Assembly: GCA_964035795.1 (NCBI GenBank)
Contig: OZ038323.1
Location: forward strand, 2,025,744-2,089,743
DNA: 64,000 nucleotides
Reading direction: 5' to 3'
Source: Pterobdella sp. o SKG-2022
Lineage: Eukaryota; Annelida; Clitellata; Hirudinida; Piscicolidae
Every line of letters starts with the position of its first letter. Position 1 is the first letter of the stretch. Shown here piece after piece: positions 36,701 to 48,719 of the stretch. The notes under the pieces were generated by a model. It worked only from the letters and a program-made list of their open reading frames with translations, did not search any database and was not told the DNA's origin. Made by a program: the position numbers and the translations under genes.

Positions 36701-39700
36701 CTTCAGAAGCAAACAATAGCGGAATATTGGTTGGCCAATCAATTGATCGAGTTTTAATTATTCATCATGTTCAAAGCACAAAACGCCATTAGGTTTATAA
36801 ATCTTAGAATGTATTATAGTAAGATGAGTGTATAATACAGGGTAATAACCATGACTATTTCTGTGCATCTTTATATTTTCTATCCAATTATAACAGTTTA
36901 TATTATTGTGTTTCAACATTTAATATTTTTTATTTTAATAAGAACTTTTATACTTATGTTTATGTATGAAAATATTTCTATAAGTGATATAACTGTTAAC
37001 CATAATGCACGTTTTTATATGCAATAAAATTCATATTCTTATATTCCGCATATGATGAATTTTGAAAGCACTGTCAAAATTCTATAAGAAAGTTTAAGTG
37101 TTATGATTAATTTGATTTTCCACCGTTAAAATCAAAAACCTTAAGACTCACATCACAGACGTCAGTAACAGTAGAAATGACAAGAGGGTCGATATCAATA
37201 GTAACCAATACAACGTCTAATACTGAAGTGCTGCACCATTTTAAACTGTTGTCGCTACTCTTGAAGCACACTTCAACAAGGAGAGTATACCAGTTTTTAA
37301 TGATTTTGTTGTTTTGGTTATCAAAATCTTCAGCTTTTCCGATAGTGCCGTTTGCTACTACATCGCCTGTGTATTTGTCTACAGTGAAGTTGTTTGAGTG
37401 TTGTGAGTTGGAGATCAATCTGTATTCAAAATTCTCTTGTCTCGTGTTGTAACAGTCATATAATTTCATGTCATTGTTTGCTGTGAATAAAGGAAGAGAC
37501 GCACAGATTTTGAATATTTTCTTGTCTTTTTTAACTACATCATTTGCAAAAATGACCTTCAAATATTGTCTTGTTTGTTTGTTCTCAGCGGATAAATTAC
37601 TAACACAAGGATTTCGATTGAAGCCAACAATTTCAGGAATTAAAAGCTCATGAACTTCATTCTGGTTGATATGTTGGAATTCATTATACTTTTGTTCATA
37701 GACGCAAGTACCATTACTTAAAAACGTCTTGCCTTCGTGAGAGGTTGTTTTGTTGACAACGATGAAGACAGCAACCATGGCAGAGTCCGTGTTGGTTGAT
37801 GAAGTCACTGTGAATTCATAGATTTTTTGAGGTATGTTTTTTACTTCTCCGATAAGTTTCAGGTCTCCACTTGTTGCATTTAAATGAAAGTATTGATCGA
37901 GTCTGGCCGATTTACTGCTAGAAACAGTGTAAAGTGCATTATGTTTTGTCTCTTCTTTGTTTTGTCTAGAGACATTAATAGAGTTGTATGCAGCGTGTAG
38001 AGTTAAAATAGGTTTTGTGACGTCGTGTAATTCAGACACAAAGGCGAAATAAAAATCTTTTGCAAAGTTTAGTTTTAGTTTTTCGACAATAACAATTTCT
38101 ACATATACTTCATCTTCGAAATCGTCGGAATCTTTAACTTTAACTCTCAACGCTATAAGGCCACTTCTGCTGTCCTTGTTGATAATATTTTTGGTGTATA
38201 TTTTACCAGAGGTCGAATGAATCTGAAAAAAGTTGTTAGAACTAAGAGAGTAAATGAGATTGTAGTTGTCTATAAAGTCTGCATCAGTGCCTACCACCTG
38301 CCCCACCAGTGTGCCTCTAGGAGCCTTTTCAGACACCTCAAACTGGTATATCGACTTTTCAAACTTTGGTCTGTTATCGTTGACGTCATCGATGTAAATA
38401 ATGGCATGAACGAGAGGGTAGATTTGGAAATGTAGATCACAGTTTTGAATCGAACGGGTTCCAATTTGGAGGATGTACGTGTCGGTGGTTTCACGATCAA
38501 GAGGAACTCCAACATACAAGCAGCCATCAGGAAATATTTTGATGGCTTGATCTTGGTTCCCATGTAGAATGGCATATATGAAGAGGTAGTCGTTGTAGTT
38601 TTGTCGGTAGAGTATGTTGTTAGTGAGGTTGGCGATGTTGATGTGGTGGTTAAAGCAGTGGAATATTGTGTTCACCTGCAGAGATTCTGGTATGACGATT
38701 ACTATCTGGTTGCTTAAGGGAAACATTTGAGGCACAACTAGGCGGTTTTTGTAATAAACGTCAAAAACTTCATGGTAAAATCTTTTGTCGGTGAAAGTTT
38801 CAGGCAATCTATATGAACGTTTGAAAGAGAATTTGAAAGTGAATGTTGAACTCAAAGGAAAGCTACCCTGGTCCGTGGCAACCACCATCAAGTCAAAACT
38901 ATTGCCGAAATCTTCAACCAAACTTTCTATCGCAGAAACATTAATTTCCTTCATTAAAGTTATTTCTCCTGTGTTCTTATCTACCTTCATATGTTCTTTT
39001 ATAAAAGAAGATATAAGCCTGTTTCTATCATTTTCTGAAGGTATGGTATCAATGAGATGGAACCTTAAAGTGGAGTTTTCTTGAAGGTCTAAATCATACG
39101 CATGTATTCTAAAGAGCAAATGTTGTACGACAGAGCTCACAGAAATCTCAAAATATTTTTGATGGCTTACAACAAGCTGGGGATGGTTATCATTGAGGTC
39201 CATAACACGCACCAAGACATTACATAAAGAAGTGGTGTTCACGCCTGCTTGTGTGAAAATTACAGCAACACTTAGGTTCTTAATGGGGGTAGATTCTCTG
39301 TCCAAGTGTGAATTCTGAAGCAGCCAACCAGTTGATGGGTTGATTGTGAAGATGTTCTCCATGTCTCCGTCTATAATCTCAAATTTGGTTTCCACACCTG
39401 AATCAATGTTGTTTTTGTCTGTTATTTTCAGCTGTCCTATAGGTCTTGGAGACCCAAAAAAGAATTTTGTAGATGATTCTGTCACTGAGAACTCATAAGA
39501 TTTTGATGTGAATTCGAAAAATGAGGAATAATTTGGTAAGTGGATGTCAACGTCTATTTCACATTTTTCCCCGTTCTTGTTGTTTACTTCTACTTTTAAA
39601 ATAAATTTATTTCTGTTTTTTATGTCGTTATTAACAAAATTGATATCACTTAAAGAGGAGTTTAGTTTTATCCAGCCCGTGTTTGGATCAATAAAGAGCT

Positions 39701-41696
39701 TGAAACGGTCGGAACTGGCCACATCATCATAAACATAACTGATGCTCGTTATCTTGTAAACAATTTCATAATCATAGTTTTTCAAATATTTGTTGAAATT
39801 CACTCGTACTAGATCATCGTTCAACTTTTCATTTCCATTAAGATTTATGTAATATTTAGTAGGGTAGCATTTAAACAAATCGTTTGCAAGGTTATACACG
39901 ACAGTCAACACTATCTTTGTTTGTGCCACTCCACAAAAGTTGCTGAACGGTTTGAAATAATCATCCTTCAGATAGCTTGAAACATGGAGCTCATACAAAT
40001 CTTCATCTTCGTCTTTGATTAATTGTCGACTCAAACTCAACAAACCACTGATTTTATCAATAAAAAACAGTTTGGAATACTTCAACAAAGTAACGTCATC
40101 TAAGAAATATTCTCCTTCTCTTGTCCTGGAATTCAAAGTCATTAGTACCATGTTAGCTTCTGCAGTTCTGTACGTAATGTAGTACGTTTCAAAGGGAAAC
40201 GAAGGACAGGTTGGTATTGTCTTGTTCATGTGGATCTTTACTAGTGTGTTTGCTGTGTAACTTTTCGTATCAGATTCACTCATGGCAGTTACGTTTATGA
40301 CTATGTCGGAAAACTTGACATTTTTAAAATCTTTTGCAGTTGTTATTAATCCTGTTTGAGAATTGATTTCGAAATAAGCTTTATCGTTATTTTTTTCTAT
40401 TTTATACATAATTTTCAGTGTACTTTGGTCTTTGTCAGCAAAGTCTTCATTATTATCTTGAGCGTTAGAAAGTTTATTAAGCTGATCACTGGCCACAAAA
40501 AATGCTTTGACAGCAGAAACAAAACTTCCCGCAGGCAAAACATCAAGCACAATAGACTGGTATCCTTTCTGTTCGAACTGAAGGTGTAGAGAGTTTGAGA
40601 AGTTGAAACGGATGGTGACACTAGTGAGGTTGATGAGAGGGGGTGTTCCAAAGTCGGTAGTTTTGAAAGTTAAATGAAAGTTTGAAGATAATGTTGACAA
40701 TTCAATATTCTTCACCAATCGCAACAAGTACATGATGGAGATGGAAGTATTTTCAAGGCTGAAGAACCCTTCTTGGTTTCCATCGTATAACTCTACCTTG
40801 GCTTTACCGTTGTCTCCTCTGTCGTTGTCCATAACACTTATAACGCTCACGATATTGTTCGGAGTGTTTGTTGAGGCCAGTATGGTGACACCTTTGTTGC
40901 TGATGATGCTGTTGCTGAAATGCAAATGTGGGTGGTGGTTGTTGTGATCGATGATGTATATGCTGATGTAGGTGCGTGTAGTAAATGTTCTTGGAGTGGT
41001 GATGGAAGCTTCAACGGGGATCAGACAAGTGTGTGCAGGGCATTCTTCTATCTGAGGTGAAGGTATCTCGTTAAGAAGGCACAAGCTGCCGCAGCTTAAA
41101 GGGGTTTTGGCCACCCTTATAATACCAGTACTAGCTTCAATCATAAACTGCTTTTCATAGTTGTCTATGAGTTTGTATGTTATATCTTGACTGCTTGTTG
41201 AAATGGCCTTAACTTGGAAAACAAATTCTCTTAAATGCGCTATCTCACTTATTTCAGTTTTATAGCTATCTTTATCGAATTTCAGTGTTATATTTTGTCC
41301 ATTGTTATTGTCGTTGAAAGAGGAATTTGAAAAGATAATTTCAAGATAAATAAGTTCTTTAGGTGGAGCAGGCAAACTCATGATTAGGAGACGAACACTA
41401 CTAGAAGCGAAGTCAGCAAGAGTTAGCTGTTTAGAAGTTTTGAGTGCCCAACCCAGCGAAGAATCATTCTGTAGGTTGAAGATTGTGCTTGGTGTTGACA
41501 AACGGTAAGAAATACTAGTGTCTGAAGAAACAACCCCCACTAACTGATCTTGGGGGTATGGCTTGGTGATGGTGAATGTCAAAGAAGTTTCCTTCAAGCT
41601 AGCAGTAAATTTTAATTGAAATATTAAAATGACTGCACTTAATGTTATGAGTTCTTTGATTTTCAAAAAAGATGTTTTGCAGATACTTTTATACAT
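27760..41696 (-). CDS. Giant cadherin-superfamily single-pass membrane protein
   Basis: Calcium-dependent adhesion receptor family. Eight exons join in phase: 41696-37152, 36080-35879, 35686-34469, 33519-33339, 33184-30489, 30360-30108, 29890-29726, 29335-27760, giving 3,611 aa. An N-terminal signal peptide spans about residues 1-33. The extracellular part is about 2,970 aa, room for roughly 25 cadherin repeats. Canonical calcium-linker motifs are visible in only a few: DLNDNHP, DVNDNRPKF, DVTDVNDNSPIF, DRES, DRETTD. Many repeats keep the strand pattern (for example FKISRSTGTLSLV) but have lost the acidic motifs. One transmembrane helix, IGIGVLLLFVLLITIAIC (near 30190-30130), precedes a cytoplasmic tail of about 580 aa rich in Asn, Gln and Ser, with an Arg-rich juxtamembrane region and WSDDEDE. 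There are no EGF or laminin-G domains, so it is not Fat-like. Size resembles Dachsous or CDH23, but I could not assign orthology. The last junctions give CYKG-YHEK and GKRR-RRRISWSDD. Intron 3-4 (33520-34468) and the 1.07-kb intron 1 hold nothing recognised. OFD1 is divergent upstream. Confidence 0.88.
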
Positions 41697-42366
41697 GGTG
41701 TATCCTTTTTAATGTATCCAATAAAAAACATGTTCAAATAGCATTAAAAAATTCTCAAAAATAAATTAAAAAACAAACAATTGAGCAATATTAAATATTA
41801 AAAAATTTATTTTTGAACAAAATGTCATAATCTCATGATTGCTAGTTACAAAGCTTTATAAGACCTCAATCAATCTATGCATTTTTAACATTGGATAATA
41901 CACATATAACAGCCCTCATTTAATTCATATAGAATCAAAGTTGAAGAAAAGATTTAGAATGGATGATATGTATATATATAAATATTTCTATTTTTTTAAA
42001 ATATTTTTGTTCTTCGAAAGTTGAAAAACTTTACATTTATCGAACATGAATTCTGAGTTTGATATATTTATAAAGTGATCTGCATGCACTGTGTTGCATA
42101 TGTAAATGTAAATTCATGAAAATGAATTTTAGCATAGCTTCTATTATTAATGATTTGAGGTTTCATAAGACTTAAAAATAGAATATTGTGAATTATAAAC
42201 TTTTAAAATATTCCAAAAACATTTTTAAAATATTTACTTTTTCAAAATGCTTGTTTTAACTTAGATGCACTTATAGTAATGTATAGGTATCCTAGGTTTT
42301 CATAAAAGATGCGTTCAATGAAAAAAGTGGTTTTTTCAATTCAATGAAAAACTTTTAGTTTACATA
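41697..42366. promoter_or_regulatory. Divergent interval between cadherin and OFD1
   Basis: 670 bases separate the cadherin start codon (minus) from the OFD1 start codon (plus). Both first coding exons are recognised, so the 5' untranslated regions and promoters of both genes must lie here, or in untranslated upstream exons. The sequence is very AT-rich. TATATATATAAATA near 41970 could act as a TATA-like element but is not distinctive. Shared regulation is inference. Confidence 0.4.
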
Positions 42367-45300
42367 ATGGGAGAAAAGTTAAATGGTTTGACGCCAGATG
42401 AATTCAGAAACATTTTAAGCGAAAATCTAAGGAAAAAAGGATTTATAAACAACTTAAAAGTAAAAATTAGAACAATTACATTCATTTTTCAAAAATTTTA
42501 TAAATTTACAAAAATTATTAAAATTTCCGTTTGCACTAGAGCCAAATACGAGGCCGTCTGATAAAAGATCTCTCAGACAAGCAGACGACACTCAAACCAT
42601 TGAGGTCATCTTCTTTGCTGCACAATGCTGTCAACAGTCTTATTCTGCACCACTTCAAGACCTTCCATTATGACTACTCTTTCAGTGTGTTCATGCCTGA
42701 GTGTGGACTTGATAGGGTTGAGAAATTCTAATAATTATTTTTAAAATTTTTTTCATTTTAGTTTCATTATTTTAGATTTTTCAAAAATTTTTGTTGCACA
42801 TTCTCTTGAAATCTTTATGTTTCATACTGCATCATTCTGCATGGAAAAAATATTCATAATTAACAAAAATAAGGCATCAAAAGGAAGTAAAATGAATAAA
42901 AATAAACTTGCAAAATAAATAATATTCATTGAAAAAAATAAAAAATAACAGTGCAAGCACAAATTTGATGCTTCAATTAATTTAATTCTGAAACTCCCTT
43001 TATTACTCACTGCTTTTTATAGAAAAACACTATTCAATATGATCAATTTTATCATTTATTCACCTCATAGCCCATTTCCTTCAACAAAAAGTGGAACAGA
43101 ACCACTATCACCTTAAATACTTCAACAAGCATCCTAACAACCCCATAAACCAGGTGTTGAAGATGGAAGAGATCACCTCGATAGTCAGGAGTGGGAAAGA
43201 AGATGGCAGCGCAGAGTCTGTCTTGGAAGAGGTCCTTCTTTCCAACAAGCCTCTGTCTTTGAGTTTGTGCTGTCTCTCTGTTTATCTGTATTTTTACGTT
43301 TCTGTTCATTTATTGGTCTACCTAGCTGGCGGAACAATATAAATTCAAAACTAAATGATTTGAACCAGTTTAAAAAAATAAATGAGAAGACCAAAATAGA
43401 AAACAAAAAATCAAAAACAGATCCAAAATGGCCTCATTGTAATAAACTGTGCTCAAATAAAACTGTATTAGCGAATCACGTCAGATTACTGCATACAACT
43501 GTCTTTAGGGAAACATCAATTTGTCAATTTTGTGGGAAACAAGTCAAAAGACAATTAATGCCAATCCCATTTCCAGCAGCACATACTCTTTCTGCATCTG
43601 CGTAAACGTGGATGAATGCAACAGAAGAATACGATCTATCTATCTACAATTGATAGATTGGTTTATTTATCTAACTTTTTTCTCCATGTATCTATCAATT
43701 CACCCATTCATAAAATATTTTCATATTTTATTCCACAGAGAGCGCTGATAATTTTCAACAACAAAACAATCTTAAAATACCCACATATTCACGACACTCC
43801 ATAGGTGACAAGTTTGATGCTTTGGATGAGTTGTGTTACAATAAGAAACTTCTGGCTGATTTCGTTTCTTTGGGCAGACTTCACAAGGATAGGCATTTGA
43901 GCAATAATAAGGTGAAGGTTTTCTGTGAATTTTAATTAATATTTTGCTCGATAGAGAGTTCATGGATGTTTTAAATTGTCAAGTATGAGGGTAATAGACT
44001 TTTAAAATGATAATTATCTTAATAATACTAATACTCATGTAAATCATACTAATATATAGAAATTTTATTATAATTTTTTGAGCACGGGGACTCAATAAAG
44101 TTATCATTAGCATATATTGAATGGCTATTTGGTTCCAATGCTGAAAAACAAGCACCTACCCTCAAACACACACATGGGGTGTTCTTGGAAACCTTTGATC
44201 AATCTATTTAACATTCGCAGGGGGGGTACTTTGATAGAGAAAATTTAAAGTACAGAGAAATGATGAGACATGAATTAGAAGAGCAGAGGAGAAAAGTAAG
44301 TTTTGAATTTTTGGCCTTTGTTTGGTTGATGAGAAATCATAAAGATCTATACATTCCTTCAATATTTTTTTCAAATTGATCTTTATTGCTGTTGTCAATA
44401 CTACCATCATTTCATCATTATTATTATTATTATATTCAGTAGCACTTCCAGCATCTTCACTGTTATCATCATTATTATTATTATTATCATTATACTCATC
44501 ATCATCACCATGCAGCTGCGGCAGACCCACGATGAGGAGATGAAAGTGTTGATGGAGAGGGAGAAGGAAGTAAGGATGCAACAGCAACAACAACAAGAAG
44601 TCTCAGCCTCTTCATCACCTTTGTTCTTATATCAATATCTATGTCATTAATTACATCCTTCTGTTTGTTTTGTGTTCATTGTTTGTTTTTTTAATATTTA
44701 AATAATTTTTTTTACTTCTTTATTTTGATTTTTTTTCATTTTTTCTTTTTACTTAGAGATATATGTTATCAAATAGTTTTGTTAATTATTAAATCATAAT
44801 CTCAATAAAGGCATATATGTTTTAATACTTCAGCACATTTTGAAACTAGGCATTTATGAGTTTCAAATAAACCCAAGCAGATGCTTGATAAAGAGGCGTT
44901 CATGCAACGACAAAAGGTTCTGCAGGCAATGCAGGAAGTGAAGATGGCCAGAGATGCCATCAAAAACAAAGAAACCTTGATTGATCAGTAAGTATAATAT
45001 GAATAGATATTTAAATTATCCAAAGAATTATTGTAGTATAGAGAAATACTGTATTAGGGGGGAAATATTGGGATACAAATCACACCATAAAGAAATCTCA
45101 TTCCATAGAGATATTCCATCTACACATAGCAGATTATGCTTCCACCACTGCAGACAACTGCACTCTCTGGAGGAAGCCAAGCGGAGGTTTGAGGATGAAG
45201 TGAAGAGAGAGAAGAATGATTTGGAGGAGGAGAAGACGAAGGTGATGGCCAATCTTGAAGCGAAGGTACTTGGAATCTTCTGCATACATACACACATCTC

Positions 45301-48300
45301 ACAATGGATTCCACACAGGCCCACCGGCTGCAGGCGGAGTTCGAGAGTGAGAGTGGCATCTTTAAGGAGACCATGGCTTGCAAGGAGAGAGAACTACAAA
45401 GTTGTTTGAAGTTATTTAACACTTGATGACTTTTGAAACTATATCAGAGTTGTTAGAGATCGGTTTTGTTATCGTAACAGAGTTTATAATCGTCATTTGT
45501 GATCTCATTGTGACTGGCCACTCATTGTGTTGTGTTCACAGCTCACCCTTATAATTATTTTCAGTAAATTCTCATCATATTTAATATTTGTTTAAAAGGA
45601 AATTTTAATTATCACGCCAACAATTATTTGCTCAAATAAAAATTAAAGAAAAGGAAGAAGATTTGAAGAAGGAGTGTGAGAGATTGGAGGATATGTGTGA
45701 GAAAATGAGACAGAAGGAGCAGGAATTGAGTGATCTTAAAGTTAATACTTCATATTTATTTTTAAACTTTTATCACTAAATTCATAAATTTGTTTGATAT
45801 TGGAGTTTTCAAACTTGAATAGGACAAAACCACACGCAACAAAACACCAACCTCATACTGAATATATGAGGAGATTTTTAACTGAATCAACCTCAGAGCC
45901 ATTGTCACCATTGCATCAATGGTAGAGGCATCATAAGCACATTGATACACTGCGTGCAGATGATCTTATAGATATATCTTTCGTATAGTATTACATGTCA
46001 TTGATCTTGGATATTAGTTATATTATTTTTGATTGATATCAGATGTCATTCAGTTTATGATTAAATGTATTGATAACGCAAAGGTTCATTAAAAATCATT
46101 TTACGCCATTAAAATGATGACACACACTGATGAAGGTACAGCTGGCCCACTCCAGTGCTGAGGTAAAGTTGCTTGGTCGTCTGAAGAGAGAGAAGGAAGA
46201 GGAGTGTTCAAGAAAGCAGCAAGACTTGCAGCAACTTCAAGTCAAACTCAACACCACCGAGGCGTTAGTTAAAATTTATGGAAATTTCAAACTTAATTGA
46301 AACTGACTTGAACTTCAAGCTATGGTTTTTGAGGAATTGGTCTGTTCAAATTCAATTCAATTTTACGAAAAAATTTATTAAAATCATTTTTTTCAGCGTT
46401 TTGAAGAAGACCCAAAAAGACAATGAAGCTGAACAACAAAGTATGACCTTCAAATACCTTTCTCAATAGTTTCACTACTCCTCAAACATCCACAGGATTG
46501 AGAGAAGAAATTGATGACTTGAAGGAGGCTTTAAAACTTTCGCCAAGCCACCACCAACAACTACAACGACTCCGAAACCAGGTGCAACATTTGCATTCGT
46601 CTTTGCTTTTGCAACAACAACTCAATCAACAACAACTTGTCAACTTCAGCAACAAGGCCAAGGCGCAGGTGAGTTTCTTAAGGTTGTTGTGTTTTTCATG
46701 AAAATCTTCATACAGAAGTTGAATCCCATATCTGTTATTGTATGTTGATTAAGACTGAAAGCTTTTAAAACTATATTCGACCTGGCTTATCACGGTGTAT
46801 TCAAACATTGAGAAACTGAATGTTACCAAATACAGGTTTGAACCATGCAGCATTTCACCATTCATTCCATCTTTCAGTCAACCATATTAATTGTAACGTT
46901 TCACTTATTGGGTATATTCATCGGAGCTCTGTGTTGATTTGTACACCAAACCTCTTCACTTTTCGTGTTATGAGTCAGCCAGTTGTTTCATTCTGCTACG
47001 TTGTTAACCCATTTTTTCACTTTCTTTTTTCCACTTTGAACTGCATTCTGATATCATTGTCATTCGACTTGCCAACTGATCCTATTTGGCAAGGACTGGC
47101 AGTCTATAAAAGATTTTTTTGAACTAAAATGGCACGCTTCATTGAAACATATAAAATTGCACACAACCACTCCAAAGGAATGGAAGATCAGGCAGTTGTT
47201 AGAAGAGTTGAGAATGCTGCAGAAGAGAGAGGAGGCGGGCATGGAGAGTGGAGAAGAGGATCTTGTGAGGGAGGCCAGGTTTAAGCTCATCTCTCTGCAG
47301 ACTGAGAGCATGGTTCGATTCTTGGATTATTTTATTTCAATTCTTTTAGGTCTTTTTTGTTAGATAAGTTATTTAGTTTAAATTCACTTTTTATAATAAG
47401 TCCAAATTTATCGAAAACTATAGTTTTCAGCTGTTTTACTAAATTTATTGAGAACCACAAATATTCGACGTAAAATGTTGAAGATTAATCAAAAAGTCAT
47501 CGAAAGTTCTCCAAAAAAGAATATTCTTTATGTATTGAAATCATGAAAGTTTTCATATATCTAGCTCGTGTCATCAAGTGGTCATTAGAAAATGAAGCTA
47601 AAAAAGATAATAGCAGACTTGAAAACCATAATGCTTTCAAGACTGTAGTTTAAATAACTAACTTAACAGCAAAACAAATCAAACACTTATTAACTGAATA
47701 ACACGAAGATTTTCGTAAGTCGAACTCACACTATCTGTGTATTTTGATATTCAAATGATTTAAATGCCGACATGCAGAAGCTAGACGCGAACATGGACAG
47801 ACTCTTATCAGGCAGGGCAGCATCGACTCTCCAGTCTTTCAAGGCCCATCCACCACCCAGACCTTCCACTAACAAGTTGAACCAACACATCGACTACCCC
47901 CTTAAAACCACCCCCATAATCCCTAGTGACTTTGGACATCCTCTTTTGAATGGCTTCAATGCAACTCTTGGTGCCTCTTTTGGGGATTCCCTTTTGCTCA
48001 ACCATGGTGCGTTTGAGAGGCAGCTTGTGGGGGAGATGTCTTTAGGGGTGAATATAAAAAATATTGGTGATGACCTTCTGAACCGGGTTGATCTCTACGA
48101 CATTAACAACATGGGTGATGCTTATGGTGGTGTGCAGATGGAGAGGATGACGAGGGAAATGGTACACACAGATGAAACAAGGTTTAAGACAGGAGATAGC
48201 AGTTTGAAGATTGAGGGAAATAATCTAAACAACGTCAGAGCTCAAAATGAGCAGAAATATATGAGTGATAATGTGGAAGTCAATGAGAACAGAGCAACAC

Positions 48301-48644
48301 CAAGCAAGCGACAAGATGCACTCAATGTAGGTGAGCATGAGATTGAAGGAGGTAAGTCTGAGCTTGCCAATGCTCATTCCACCCCCTTCAACACAACTAA
48401 CAATAACACTCATGATGTCAAAACTGAAACTTTATCTCACCAACATGACATGGTAGATGAAGACAAGCATAAAGACACAAGTGCCAAAGAGGGGGCGAAT
48501 GAGATGGACAGGTACATGAATATGATGAAACCCACAAAGCCCTCAGTCACCACAAGCAGCTACAGTAGTAGTAGTGATGAGGTTAACGCTTCTGATGATA
48601 AAATTAAATCGAAAGATGGTTCAGGGGACGATGGCAGTTGGTGA
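42367..48644 (+). CDS. OFD1: OFD1, centriole/centriolar-satellite protein with LisH motif
   Basis: OFD1 caps distal centrioles and is needed for basal-body docking and cilium formation (family knowledge). Fifteen exons join in phase: 42367-42459, 42540-42716, 43154-43262, 43805-43911, 44221-44295, 44516-44569, 44881-44987, 45154-45265, 45319-45400, 45649-45740, 46142-46263 (or from 46136), 46397-46440, 46496-46668, 47178-47312, 47778-48644. Product about 782 aa; human is 1,012. The N-terminus LTPDEFRNILSENLRKKG aligns with the human start. The LisH region reads SLLHNAVNSLILHHF then YDYSFSVFMPECGL, very close to OFD1. Coiled-coil exons follow (LKYREMMRHELEEQRRK, KEAFMQRQKVLQAMQEVKM, EEAKRRFEDEVKREKNDLEE). 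The C-terminus ends DDGSW, recalling the human DDSW end. Exons 3 and 10 have the weakest splice sites. Intron 13 (46669-47177) and intron 14 (47313-47777) hold nothing recognised. Intron 5 has ATT/ATC runs. Confidence 0.93.
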
Positions 48645-48706
48645 ATGATCGATTAAATTAAATTTCATAGTATGATTGAACCTTCCTATATTATCATCAT
48701 CAACTT

Positions 48707-48712
48707 AATAAA
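48707..48712 (+). terminator. Polyadenylation signal of OFD1
   Basis: AATAAA about 60 bases past the OFD1 stop codon, followed by T/G-containing sequence (AATGTAGTTT). This would give a short 3' untranslated region. Confidence 0.6.
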
Positions 48713-48719
48713 TCTTACT

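Noticed and set aside
37107..37151. C-terminal extension of cadherin exon 1 to the stop after GGKSN
   Set aside because: A strong GTGAGT donor at 37151 joins in phase to 36080; an earlier stop would leave an extracellular fragment without its membrane anchor.
43086..43153. Possible extension of OFD1 exon 3 (reading VEQNHYHLKYFNKHPNNPINQ)
   Set aside because: In frame, but the acceptor CAG at 43153 joins exon 2 in phase and matches the family better; the extension has no counterpart in OFD1.
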